Origin: Phoronis australis
Lineage: Eukaryota > Phoronida > Phoronidae
Direction: 5' to 3'
Assembly (NCBI GenBank): GCA_002633005.1
Contig: NMRA01000022.1
Location: forward strand, 929,357 to 993,356
Length of the DNA: 64,000 nucleotides
Shown here: positions 46,201 to 54,682 of the stretch, piece after piece
Numbering within the stretch: position 1 is the stretch's first letter
How the letters are laid out: each line of letters opens with the position of its first letter
The notes under the pieces: model-generated
The model's input: only the letters and a program-made list of their open reading frames with translations
Databases searched by the model: none
Told to the model about the DNA's origin: nothing
Position numbers and translations under genes: made by a program

Positions 46201-48330
46201 GGTATAAAGGAAGATTTAGTGATGTTGACAATGTATGGTATTCACTTGTCAAAACAAGGTAAATGGTGGTTTTAAACACTTAAACCTAATTTTCAGCCAC
46301 ACATTGCGCCATTTTTAAAAACCTACTTTTTCTCAAATACAGGTTTTTTAACATCACATGTCAGAATTCAAATTTTATACAATTACAAATTGTACGGAGT
46401 GGGATTCATTGGTTGCTTCTCTGGTGACATTTGTCGTGTCTCCATTTAATATTCTGTTTAGAAGTTAGTTGTTTTGACTTAACACAGTAATTACGGTATT
46501 GATTTTTCAGAGTCAGATTTCTTGAACGATATTCAGAAACTTGCCATTGAAAGAGTCAAAACAGATGTAGCTACTTATGGTGAGTTTGCCAAGACTAGAT
46601 TTGTCTTAAACATTACGTCTTTGAGTGGGGAATGTGTTTCTTCATCATTCAAATGCCTACATGTAAACACCTCAACGGAAGTTAAGAAATTTGTGTTCAC
46701 TGGCTCGTGTTTTTATCATTTTTGGTTTATTATAATTAAATCATGTTCTATACCAATGGAAAGTCCAATCATTCCCCTTTCCAACGATACCACAGTCCGT
46801 TAATAAATGTTTAATATTGTTTAGAAACATTGCTGCCAAAAAAGGCTTGGAATCAAAGTGAATGTTGCAAGATCATTTGGAACTAAATAATTCAAATTTG
46901 AGCATTCAGGCTTTTCAATAGCAATTACAGTGCTGGTTCCATGGTAATAAAAACCTATTATAATTTGGCAACGCTTAAACACTTTATTCATTGAACAACT
47001 GACTGCTAGACAGTGGTGATAGTCTGACTGATAGACAACAGTAACAGTCTTTTCAGTATCCGGTTGATGAACCTTTCACACCCACACAGTCACCTTCTTC
47101 ACATGCTGTTTACTAGCCTGGCAACGCGTTGCCGTGTGATGGCATTCCACTCCTGAGTCAGTAAGCGCCTTAAATCAGCCACAGTGATTTTGTTGGTCAC
47201 TCGCCCACGTATTGCCCATCCGAGATGGTACCACAGGTGTTCGATAAGGTTCAAGTCTGGACTGCATGCGGGTCATTTGGAGCCAGAACACCAGATTTTC
47301 ACATGTGAAGAAAGCTGCAAACTGGGCACTCCAAACACAATTTACATTGCGATTCCAGTATGGAGCCTGCTAATAACAGGAGTTCCATGCTATCAATCAG
47401 TGTCTCACAAATTTGGTGTTTACCCAAGCCCCGCTCCTGGTGTTAATCACCAGGACATCACAGGTGATGACACAGCTTGGCAAAAACAAAGAAATTTAAA
47501 TATTCAGCTCTCTATGGCAGCAAAATTAGAGTACTATATAAAAATTATTTACCAAATGTGGTATTGTTGGAAAGGGAAATGTCCAAGTATTCCATTTGTA
47601 TGCAACATGATGTAAATAAACCAAAAGTAATGAAAACACGGACGAGTGAACACAAATTTCCAAAATTGTTGAGGAGTTTACATGAACAATGCAGACCTGT
47701 GTATGGGTATTTGTATGGATGTATACATTGCCTGCAAGAAAAGTGCAAGTACAGACAAGTTGGATGACCTATTTTGTTTCTGTATTACAGTACTTAATTG
47801 TATGTCCGCAAATACTGCTTTTTGGTGGTACACAGGTCTGACAGTTGTTTTACCCATTTGTATGCTTACATTACAACAACATTTTGTGGGAGATTTTTGC
47901 ATGCATTTTGGATTATTTCCTTCTTAAATTCCAGTAATGAAATCTATTTTACATTTTGATTCAGGTGAGCACGTGTGCTAAGCGTTTTTCACAACATAGT
48001 TTGGTTCGTTGTGGATTTCTGTCTAATCGTCCTACTTTACCTGAAATTCACCTGGATAACATTTGGGGTGCTGCAAAGACCAATGTGATGCATGTCATGA
48101 GACTTAGGCTCACAAATTTCAGTACAACTTCTTTTCGCTTCTTTTTTTTTCTTCCAGCTGAAAGTGCTGCACACGAATCTATTAAAAACGGTGTGAGAGC
48201 TTTGCAGAGGATGAATGTGATCAGCCTGTACATCGTGGCTGATGTCAAAATGCTCTCCCTCACTGATGCATACCAGTCAAAAGACAAAGTCTTGGAGCTG
48301 GTGTCCCTGGTGGAGACTTACAAACCCTGA
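22251..48330 (+). CDS. GPAM: glycerol-3-phosphate acyltransferase, mitochondrial type (GPAM-like), 17 coding exons seen
   Basis: GPAT transfers an acyl group from acyl-CoA to sn-1 of glycerol-3-phosphate, the first step of glycerolipid synthesis, at the mitochondrial outer membrane. Coding exons read from GT-AG sites with matching phases: 22251-22457, 24137-24250, 25435-25657, 26800-26908, 27722-27818, 29314-29450, 30255-30351, 31151-31280, 34521-34603, 35317-35430, 36505-36697, 38032-38102, 39031-39200, 40347-40468, 45192-45308 (or from 45182), 46511-46579 and 48158-48330. The joined product is 741 residues. Exon 2 holds the family motif RPFMG..C..CTP. The catalytic motifs are HKSHLD (261-266), GGFFIRRRL (303-311), FIEGGRSR (343-350) and IVPVSISYE (379-387). 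The C-terminal part carries STHLLAFLLLNR, LFYYSNNLISVFILESVI and AESAAHESIKNGV. A stretch of about 90-100 residues expected between exons 14 and 15 is missing, with a gap at 41986-42192 in that intron. The start ATG sits directly after an acceptor AG, so a 5' UTR exon lies upstream. Confidence 0.93.
24955..25095. repeat. short dispersed repeat with aagttaagtg blocks (GPAT intron 2)
   Basis: The phrase aagttaagtgttaccattg at 24951 recurs as aagttaagtgttcccattga at about 25052, followed by a gaccgaag block. It is related to 58970-59125. Confidence 0.4.
25658..25842. repeat. 30-bp minisatellite starting at the GPAT exon 3 donor, 6 copies plus a partial
   Basis: The units begin at 25658, 25688, 25718, 25748, 25778 and 25808, each starting gtgtctagtattgtactggt and ending cattccacag. 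The sixth has one g-to-t change, and a partial copy follows. The array starts at the first intron base, so every unit repeats the cag/gtgtct donor-like junction and also a ttccacag acceptor-like end. Open frames across it are by-products of a unit length divisible by three. Confidence 0.97.
28008..28860. repeat. degenerate repeat in GPAT intron 5
   Basis: The phrase catctctgtc, then gctgtatctcct, then caggatc, then attcccatga recurs in the same order at 43273-43370. Loosely repeated blocks (ttcatgaaa-ttggca-ata, aaggagat) follow within the segment. It is diverged, non-coding and of unknown class. Confidence 0.45.
29314..29450 (+). other. GPAT exon 6, acyltransferase motif I
   Basis: It encodes HKSHLD, the HX4D catalytic pair (His261 as general base and Asp266), followed by DIKAPHVAAGDNLDIPLF. 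It enters in phase 0 and leaves in phase 2. Confidence 0.95.
30255..30351 (+). other. GPAT exon 7, motif II
   Basis: It encodes LGGFFIRRRLD, the glycerol-3-phosphate-binding block, then GKKDVIYRAIL. Phases are 2 in and 0 out. Confidence 0.95.
31151..31280 (+). other. GPAT exon 8, motif III
   Basis: It encodes FIEGGRSRNGK and then GGLLSVVVDSV. The usual form is EGTRSR; here Gly347 replaces Thr. The Glu and both Arg are kept. Confidence 0.95.
32358..33950. mobile_element. candidate 1.6-kb element with inverted ends in GPAT intron 8
   Basis: The left end (ggccccggtctcgtctccaa, from about 32360, followed by repeated ctcagactc and cttcatactc) is an imperfect inverted copy of the right end (gagtatgaagtctcgagtat through gagattgcagaccgggcccc, to about 33948). 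Ends of about 70 bp match with small gaps. No transposase was recognised inside. Confidence 0.5.
34521..34603 (+). other. GPAT exon 9, motif IV
   Basis: It encodes VSDVYIVPVSISYEKLLDG, the proline-containing fourth motif. Phases are 1 in and 0 out. Confidence 0.93.
34721..34880 (+). mobile_element. dispersed repeat family A, copy in GPAT intron 9
   Basis: It begins cggatccaggattttgagtt and contains cattcgcaccccgaactgcc. It ends ctctaaatctgccactg. It is co-linear with 7193-7329. Confidence 0.85.
37465..37552. mobile_element. foldback MITE family (gaaccagttt type), diverged copy
   Basis: The blocks gaacggttttctccactgaataacggg and, 40 bases on, gtgggcacg and gtgactattacc match the order in the clearer copies at 39280-39367, 44309-45155 and 48522-48610. 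Confidence 0.45.
38850..38930. repeat. 21-bp tandem repeat, about 4 copies, just upstream of GPAT exon 13
   Basis: Units of the form atgtcaggatttcctgttgt plus one base are repeated with few changes. The array lies about 100 bases upstream of the exon 13 acceptor at 39030. Confidence 0.9.
39280..39367. mobile_element. foldback MITE (gaaccagttt type) in GPAT intron 13
   Basis: The 13-bp arms tcccagattttga (39281-39293) and tcaaaatctggga (39337-39349) are exact inverted repeats. Internal cagtttcctccactcaataa and distal cctattgcc blocks are shared with other copies. Confidence 0.65.
39809..40028. repeat. 30-bp minisatellite, 7 copies, in GPAT intron 13
   Basis: The units read tacagtgcattggttgccta then aagtaatcac. 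The first two are an aagccta/caaatcat variant, and the third carries a 6-bp insertion. The array shows two sub-families, which suggests stepwise expansion. Confidence 0.95.
41506..41927. repeat. 42-bp minisatellite, 10 copies, in GPAT intron 14
   Basis: Ten units of the type agagtgcttaaaggatagtt plus cttgaacgtttcatgtgaattc are present. The first differs by one base (cgtg for cttg) and the third carries two extra bases. Near identity implies a young, probably length-polymorphic array. It ends 58 bases before an N gap. Confidence 0.97.
41986..42192. other. assembly gap, 207 N
   Basis: Unknown bases lie between a young minisatellite and the first base of a transposon end. The missing GPAT coding segment may be here. 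Confidence 0.99.
42193..43182. mobile_element. hAT-like DNA element, about 990 bp
   Basis: The termini cagggctcgac (42193) and gtcgagccctg (to 43182) are an exact 11-bp inverted pair of the CAGGG...CCCTG type common in hAT elements. Both subterminal regions carry multiple copies of aggtcgcattttgcgacct-like palindromes. No transposase frame was seen, so it is non-autonomous. The left flank is gap, so the target duplication cannot be read. Confidence 0.75.
43270..43900. repeat. degenerate repeat in GPAT intron 14, related to 28008-28860
   Basis: The blocks catctctgtctgg, gctgtatcttct, caggatct and gtttccatga appear in the same order as in intron 5. Further blocks of similar style (ctgcc/ctgctaaact, aaggatta) repeat downstream. 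Confidence 0.4.
44309..45155. mobile_element. foldback MITE split by a LINE insertion
   Basis: The left half (gggttccctaatttagaacc, 44310, then agtttcttcactgaataacg) and right half (aaactggttatcaaaatttg, 45111, then ggacctctgtaggtgactat) are the two inverted ends of the MITE family seen intact at 48522-48610. They are separated here by the LINE fragment. Confidence 0.65.
44347..45112 (+). pseudogene. LINE 3' end with reverse-transcriptase C-terminus
   Basis: A frame from about 44395 to the TAA at 44778-44780 gives IQNRAARAILGTR, LGFMKVRQRNKYLSACCMYR, SGLAPAYLSS, then a TAG (44598-44600), then GKRSFNYAAAIIWNSLSPEI. This is the standard end of CR1/L2-type LINE polymerases. A 3' UTR with gagggccctcttggaaa and gaagaggccaccctc follows. 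It ends in an (aaat)n tail at 45088-45112. It is 5'-truncated and dead. Confidence 0.88.
45972..46150 (+). pseudogene. second THAP-domain relic, in GPAT intron 15
   Basis: The frame MMKSCIGGCYNS has the C-x4-C zinc pair, then TFYFPAGYQRS as the THAP F-FP block, and RNWRVG. The conserved Trp and the later Cys/His ligands are not clearly present, so it is eroded. Transposon-derived THAP exons of this kind are common in animal introns. Confidence 0.55.
47060..47285 (-). pseudogene. Tc1/mariner-like transposase C-terminal relic
   Basis: On the minus strand the frame reads SPDLNLIEHLWYHLGWAIRG (from about 47262 downward), then LTQEWNAITRQRVARLVNSM, and then TGA. This is the DDE_3 C-terminus of Tc1-like elements: SPDLNPIEHLW carries the last catalytic acidic residue region, and EWN...SM is the tail. 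No inverted repeat ends were identified. It sits in GPAT intron 16. Confidence 0.82.
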
Positions 48331-48521
48331 AGTGACCCCTGGTGGAGACCTTCAAGTTCTGAGGTGGGATTCTTGTACAGGAGAGAGGGGTCATATGAGT
48401 AATATGGTCAAGCTTCAAATAGATGCCAGTTTTCTCACAGTTGGTCTCTAAAATAAGCTGAAGGATTATGTAATGCGTGCCAGTCCTCCAGTAATCCCAA
48501 GCATATTGCACCAGCTAGGGG

Positions 48522-48610
48522 TCCTACATTTTGAGAACCAGTTTGTTGACCATTATTTAATGTCAAAAACTGGTTCTCAAAATGCAAGGCCTTGCCAGTG
48601 ACTATTACCA
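48522..48610. mobile_element. foldback MITE (gaaccagttt type), clearest copy
   Basis: The 18-bp arms cattttgagaaccagttt (48527-48544) and its exact complement (48567-48584) flank a 22-base spacer. A gtgactattacc block follows. It lies within the probable 3' UTR, so the mRNA would carry a stable hairpin. Confidence 0.8.
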
Positions 48611-49156
48611 GGTCTGTCAGTTTATTTGATGGGTGCTATAGCAATGGAGAAGATTAGTAACAGTAGAATGAGCGGTATTTTGCTGTTTCGTTGCGGCATT
48701 TTGCTGTTTGGTTGTTAATTTGCGAGCACAGAAAATGGAACTGATGCGGTTATAATACTTAACTGATACTACAAAATTACGTTTGTTATCAATGGCGTGA
48801 TGCTTTTGTGGAGTTGGAGTGGAGTTGTGTCTTTTAAAAAAGATTCATTTGACAATTGGAAGTGGGATTAGTACAAAGAACATGTCAGTTTTGACTAGAT
48901 ATAAACATCTACAATCCATATGACTACTTAGAAGTTAAGTAATATGTGACATGATGACATCTGATCATTTTTAGATGATATTACGTGTACCAATAAGAGA
49001 TTTTCGTAATAGATACTTTATGCTTCTACGTCAAGGTAGCTAAATATGTTGAAAACTATTGTTAACCAATGTTCAGTTTGAAGGTACTCTAGTTCCACAT
49101 GTATATGCAAGTTGTACGTTGTTTGTTTTGGTGGTAATGGGGGTTTTAACATGCAT

Positions 49157-49162
49157 AATAAA
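49157..49162 (+). terminator. candidate poly(A) signal for GPAT
   Basis: AATAAA lies 827 bases after the stop codon and is followed by T/G-rich sequence (gcgttttatttgtcttcatt). Confidence 0.5.
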
Positions 49163-49693
49163 CTTGCGTTTTATTTGTCTTCATTGTATTTTGATAATTT
49201 AAGTTTACTTAGAACATACCCAGAATGAGAAGTGCACTGCTGTGACAGGCTTCCCAGCCTTTGGGTTGGATTATCACTAGGAAACGTTGCCTCCTTTCCC
49301 GGTCGTCACCCTTATGCGGAAGTGGGATTAAAGCAGAATAGATTTCGCATTAGTTGGTTAGCTCATTGGTTTGGACATTTGCTGTCGGATGCAATTTGCC
49401 ATCAGTACTTTATAACTGGCACAAGCTGTTTAGACAAAATAGCAGGGCCCACTGGCTAATCTCTGAACTTAGACTTTTCTCATCGAACTCAAACAGGTAA
49501 AATCAATAACAGTGTATTATTGGAGTACTAATACGAGAATTTACTGAAAGTGCCATGCATTGTGGTTGATTTGAGAATTGGTTTTTGAGTGCCTAGATTT
49601 CAGTTTGCCTGTTGACAGAAATCATTCCGAATTTTGGCTGGCAACATGCTTGGTGATCATGACAACAATACACATTCAATCTTAGCTATCTCC

Positions 49694-49943
49694 CATGCGC
49701 GTACCCAGGGGGGTGGGGCTCGGGGGCTCGAAGGAGCCCCCCAATTGGAGAAGTGGGCAAAAAGGTCCGCCCCCGAGAGACAAAAAGTCCGAGCAAATGG
49801 GACAAAAGTCCACTAAATAAGCGCAAAGTCGCAATTCCCAGAGGTGCTTCCGTTTTTTTTTAGTCCGCCCGTTCTTTTGTTAGCAAATGGTCAACAACGT
49901 CGGGAATTCGAACCCCCCATATCGAAGGCTGGGTGCGCGCATG
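49694..49943. mobile_element. MITE, gcgcgcaccc-end family (copy 3, 250 bp)
   Basis: The left end catgcgcgtacccagg and right end ctgggtgcgcgcatg are inverted repeats. Subterminal gggggctcgaa and ttcgaacccccc also pair. This is the best-preserved of the three copies in the window. Confidence 0.75.
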
Positions 49944-50721
49944 TCTCCTATATTTCAACGGAGTGTCACTAGAAGTATTTTGAGGGTGGTTGCCTGGTTG
50001 AAACATAACTTAGCTATAAAACCGAAAATTACTGCTTTTTACCGGCTGATCATAGTGCGGTTACTCAAAACGGAGTGCTGAAACCACGAAATCTTCGTTT
50101 TCTGCAGCTGTAGTCAATCTCCACTCTTAAAAGCTTTATTAAACATGCTTAATCTCCACACTTAAAAGCTTTATTATATATGCTTGCCAGTTCTGTGCCG
50201 ATGGTCTTTTAGACTAAATTAACGATTCTGCAGATCGAACTCGAGCACTGTTAACAGCAAATCTTACCGGGATTTTCCGTAGATAAGCCCATGGGCGTGT
50301 ATTCGCAAATTGAAAAATTTCAGACGTTTTAGTAACACCAAATAAACGCCCGGGCGTTTATTCAGAAAAGGGGGGCGTGTAAGCGAAAAGTTATAGGTTT
50401 CCTGATTTTTCCTTAAAAATGTGTTTTTAAATTTTATGTTAATAAATGCATAGTTCGCAAGCACTTTGTGCGTTTTTATAAATGATAAGTCCTCCACAAA
50501 ACTGAGTTTATGACTGGAAGTTGACGCTTAGTTAGAGGAAATTTTCTGAATAAACGCCCCACTAACTGGACATTTGGCACCCAGGGAAACTGAACCCCAT
50601 CTACAGTCTTAACAAAGGCAATTTTGATTGCCAGTCATTGGGAGTAACCGAGTAACGCAATAATTCGATCACAAGATCGTCCGTGGTCGGGGTTGCCAAG
50701 TGTGGCTGGAGTTCATGCTCC
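49944..50721. other. intergenic, nothing recognised
   Basis: It contains a short direct repeat, cttaaaagctttatta, at about 50126 and 50160. No gene is evident. Confidence 0.4.
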
Positions 50722-51114
50722 TGTGCCGGGTTGCATGAAAGTCCCAAATAGGGACTCAACTAGTTCTTTTGCCGGTTTGTGTCTTTCTTTACTCACAAAT
50801 GTAATCTTTTTCTATCAATTCATCTTGATGAGCTCCTCTGACTAATGAAATTATCTAATAACATAACTAAAAACTGAGCCCTGAATTCAGAATACAAGTT
50901 CGGGGCATTGCATGAAAAGATCCCTTTTTATTTTCGATAAGATTGAGAAATCAACGTCAATTCACTGTCGTTTGTAATAAAACCAAAAATTGACTTAATA
51001 ACGCAACTATAACAGCATAAGGACATTCGGTGTTTTCACATTAACACACATACGTAGGAGATACAGGGAATTTAGTAGAGTCCCTCTTGAGACTGTTTCA
51101 TGTAACCAGGCACT
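50722..51114. mobile_element. MITE with gtgccgggttgcatgaaa ends (short version)
   Basis: The ends tgtgccgggttgcatgaaag (50722) and ctgtttcatgtaaccaggca (to 51114) are inverted complements. The subterminal aaaactgagccct and gtgttttcac blocks are shared with 17351-19039 and 57031-57764. Confidence 0.75.
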
Positions 51115-51998
51115 GGTAAGTTTTTGCGCGTGGTAACGATATTAGCCGTGCGATAAAGGTTCAAGCCAACTGGGAGATGGTTTCCACTCCCTGGGCATGT
51201 GACGTCTTTTAGTTTACGTGCACCAAAACGTCTCGAATATTGAAACAAACGAATCATAATCGTTAAAACCAATCGTTGAAATTACAGTGTATTGTTACCG
51301 ATACAATTCGGTTCAGTTCATGTTCACCATAAAAGCGGGATAGAGTTTAGTAACAGTAGGACCTCGCTAAAAAGCAAGACTTACCGAGATAGTCGAGCAT
51401 TTAAATGAGAACGCAAATTTGGCTGGACTTTTCTAGTCTGCACGGCTGGTACTTAACACTCCCGAGGTGTGAATTTTTCACAAATGTAGTTCCAATATAA
51501 ACTGCACAGCTTGACCATAAATGGCTATAGCATAGTTTCTTGGAAATTGTGTTAAGCCCTCAGGGTGCCGAGTTGTGTTTCCTTTTACAACAAAATTTAC
51601 CCAACCACCAATAAAACTGCTGTGATAACTATAATGGACGACTGTTGTACTTCGAATGGAATTTCATTAAATGAAACATATTGGCAGGTGTAAAAAATAT
51701 ATTACAAATCTCTAAAGTATATATAATAACGGAACAGGTATAAATATAACATCTGGATCAGGATGAGACTGAAAACCAGGTAGGATTCATGATCTATGCG
51801 TCCTGACAAACATGGATAAGTCAATTAGAGTCCAAACGAACATGATTTAGAACAGCACATGATCTTGTCTTGAGGATGATACAGTTGCGAAGAACTTGGC
51901 ACGTCCAATCGAATATTCCATAAAATAACTTCAACAGAATATACGACACACTACCTTAGAGTAGGAGAAACTAGGAGTAGTTGACTATTGTCTCATAA
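51115..51998. other. intergenic and 3' flank of the LC8 gene
   Basis: This region lies downstream of the minus-strand LC8 gene. I see no other feature. Confidence 0.4.
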
Positions 51999-52006
51999 TT
52001 TATTCT

Positions 52007-52276
52007 CTATCCAGACTTGAATAAGAGAATTGCCACCTGTCCCATGTAAAAGTAGATAAAGTGCTTGGTTTCGTGGGTCACGTAGCTACCAAAGTTACGT
52101 CCAACAATGCAATGCCATGTGGGGTTGTACTTCTTGTCAAATTCCTTCTTCATATAAGCTGCAATGTCCTTCTCAATGTTGAATTTCTCCATTGCCTGCA
52201 CTGAACAGTCGACAGCATCCTGCTGCATTTCCTCCGACATGTCAGCATTTTTGATGACAGCCTTTCTCTCAGTCAT
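52007..52276 (-). CDS. DYNLL: dynein light chain LC8 (89 aa)
   Basis: LC8 is a small homodimeric hub that binds short linear motifs in dynein intermediate chain, myosin V and many other partners. The 89-residue length equals the animal family norm. The sequence carries [57 protein letters not shown] and the terminal [15 protein letters not shown], all near-invariant in LC8. The first residues (MTER) and a few helix positions are the only visible departures. The start is fixed by the family. Reading minus, tttgtttcag lies six bases before the ATG, so a 5' UTR intron is likely. The coding part is unbroken, whereas vertebrate DYNLL genes split it near the middle. An AATAAA lies immediately after the stop (plus 51999-52004). 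DYNLL1 and DYNLL2 cannot be told apart here. Confidence 0.97.
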   Translation of the reverse strand: MTERKAVIKNADMSEEMQQDAVDCSVQAMEKFNIEKDIAAYMKKEFDKKYNPTWHCIVGRNFGSYVTHETKHFIYFYMGQVAILLFKSG

Positions 52277-53516
52277 TGTTTACTGAAACAAAAATTAATT
52301 TTATACAGCAATGTGAACAAAATGATTTTGAGACTTGTCTTTCAGAAATCCCTGAATTTGAGAACCAGTCTCATCCATTAAAGAGGCATTATTTAGCAGG
52401 AATCCGCGACCACCCCACTGTCACAATCTCAGCAATCATTTTTGAAAAAACGATGGAACGAGTGAATTGACACATGGACTCAAGGACATAAGCCAAGTTG
52501 GAGCTATGGGCCACGTTATTTCGTTTTTCCTTTTCAGTGTTCAAGGGCCCATTGGCCGCAGTTACGCAATCACAGTGCGGCAATGAAATTATTTTGCCTT
52601 CAGTGATGCAGTGTGTCCATGAAATTGGACAGTGACCATGCACTGCCTCTCGCTGGCCCCAAAAGAGGGTGAAGTTCCTATCTTTCCTGCGCCCGGCCAG
52701 GAGTACACCCCGTGTTAAAAATGCCCAGTTACCAAATTGGGAAACCGAACGAAGGACTGCTCGAAGGAAAAGTTTGATAATGGGAGTATTTGTTCTACTT
52801 GGAAGGAAGTAAAGACATGGACGGCCTCCTAAGATGTCCCTCTATGCACAAACGGTACTTATGACAACGTGACTGAAATTTTAATCAGTTTGAGGCGTAT
52901 GGAGCTCCTACAGGAGCTTCACTATCTCTACTGGGACCAGGTAGAGACGGTGGTCACTGCCAACCCTGAAGTCTGTGACAAATTGTCTACCACTACCGGC
53001 TTTAAACGCGACTACGCGAGTCACCACTCACCAACACCAAAGCCACAAATTTCAAGTTTCATACGACTCTCGAGAAGTTTAATATATTTTGTTAGAATAT
53101 GGAAATGTCGTGCACAACATCCGAACATAAAAAAATGATCAGCTACGATAAAAAATAATAGGCCTACATAATAAGGTGATGTGTCTAAAGCTCTTAGCAA
53201 CGGCATTGCCTCGGGCTCAGAACAAGTCAAATGTTCACGACAGGATACAGAGGCCATTGACGTTAATAAATAAGCTGTTACATTTGAGAAAAACTTAAAT
53301 TTCCTTGTTATTCAATATGCGCGTTGAGGGAAGTTGGCGGGAATTCATCTGGTGTAGAAAAGTTACATGACAAATGAAAATGACCGACGACTGAAGCATA
53401 ATTAGAGCGTAAAAACTCATTAATCACCACAATTCTTTCGTCATGCTATTTTAAAGAACAAGAAATAAACTTACTGTTTTACCAGTCTGTTGTAAGAAAA
53501 TTTACAAATAACGACC
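52277..53516. other. upstream of LC8, nothing certain
   Basis: The promoter or 5' UTR exon of LC8 should lie here. An 89-residue plus-strand frame at 52869-53138 looks mildly protein-like (MELLQELHYLYWDQVETV) but has no recognised family, so I do not call it. Confidence 0.35.
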
Positions 53517-54681
53517 GACAACCCCAATATACAGGTTCAGAATTGAACTTATGGTTGTTTGTTAGTAATCGCCTCATGAGCTCTGCTTTCATACGATTGG
53601 CTACTTGAATAAAAATTCTAACAGCTGATTGGTTAATACTTAAGCATTTCTCATAAGCTTGATAAACTGCCCTCTAAAGAAGAAACATTAAACAAGCAAG
53701 TTGCTTGTTGTCATGGAGCGACGTTGCCAGGTGTCAAGGACATTGATTAGGATATGGACCGCGGGGGGGGGGGGGNGGGGGGTTGCTCAACTTCAACATT
53801 TAGAATGGTGGATTAATTCGGTAAATGCACTACAAACGAATTCTTTGCCCATGCAACCAATTTGCTCTTGTTCGGATCGAGTTGAGTTTATTCTTGTGTG
53901 ATCATTTCCCAGGATTATTGAAATACCCCCAGCCGCGGACATAAATTGTTACGGAATCAATAAAACTATACGTTTTTGAGTACTGCCCTTTTTCCACGAA
54001 CGGATTACTTTTTTTCACGGAAGCTCTCCTCAGATGGAGTCTTTATCAAGTTGTGGCCCCCTCTTAGTCTTATAGGGGTGGCAGGCCAATCTTCAATAAA
54101 TTTCCAGTTTACATGACCAATCCCAATTCAAAAACAGTACAACACCAGGTGAAAATCTGAGTAATGTGACCCCCAGGACTTGGCTTGAGCTGTCCAGTCA
54201 CAAGAAATGTAAAGAAAACACAGCTAACCCATTTGTGAGGTGCTTGCAAACCATGTATTTCATGTTGTTGGTATTGGTATATGACAGATCTGATATTCGA
54301 CGATTGCTGAAAACAACACACAGAACAAATGTGGATAATGTTTTAGAGACAAACCGATTGTTTGCTATACAATGTGTGTTACACATTACTGTATATACAG
54401 GCATCAACCCTTTGGGCACAGTGAAATCGTTTTACCAGGCGCATTAACCATTAAACGCATGAATAATTTTATTACATTATAACAGAAAATTTTACTCCAA
54501 TATTAATTACTTATACTGGAAATTAATTGCTTTATCCCTGAATTAGGGACGTACTCGTGAAAAATATTAAAACTGAGAGTATTTTGTCAAACGCGACTTT
54601 CCTCTAGGAATTAATTATTCTGAAAATTGGGAGTTACTTATTTTCTCCGGGAATTCCCTGTTTCATCCTAGAATAAATAAT
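53517..54681. repeat. 1.16-kb tandem duplication, first copy
   Basis: This is near-identical to 54683-55842, with scattered substitutions and small indels plus a poly-G length difference at 53762-53782, where an N also sits (53776). It ends at the single N at 54682. Confidence 0.95.
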
Positions 54682-54682
54682 N

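Larger units (their letters stand above)
48331..49180 (+). other. GPAT 3' UTR
   Basis: It extends from the stop at 48328-48330 to a candidate poly(A) signal AATAAA at 49157-49162. It contains the foldback MITE at 48522-48610. Confidence 0.5.

Noticed and set aside
52869-53138. 89-residue frame upstream of LC8
   Set aside because: It starts in a mildly protein-like way but no domain is recognised, and the second half degenerates. There is not enough to call a gene.
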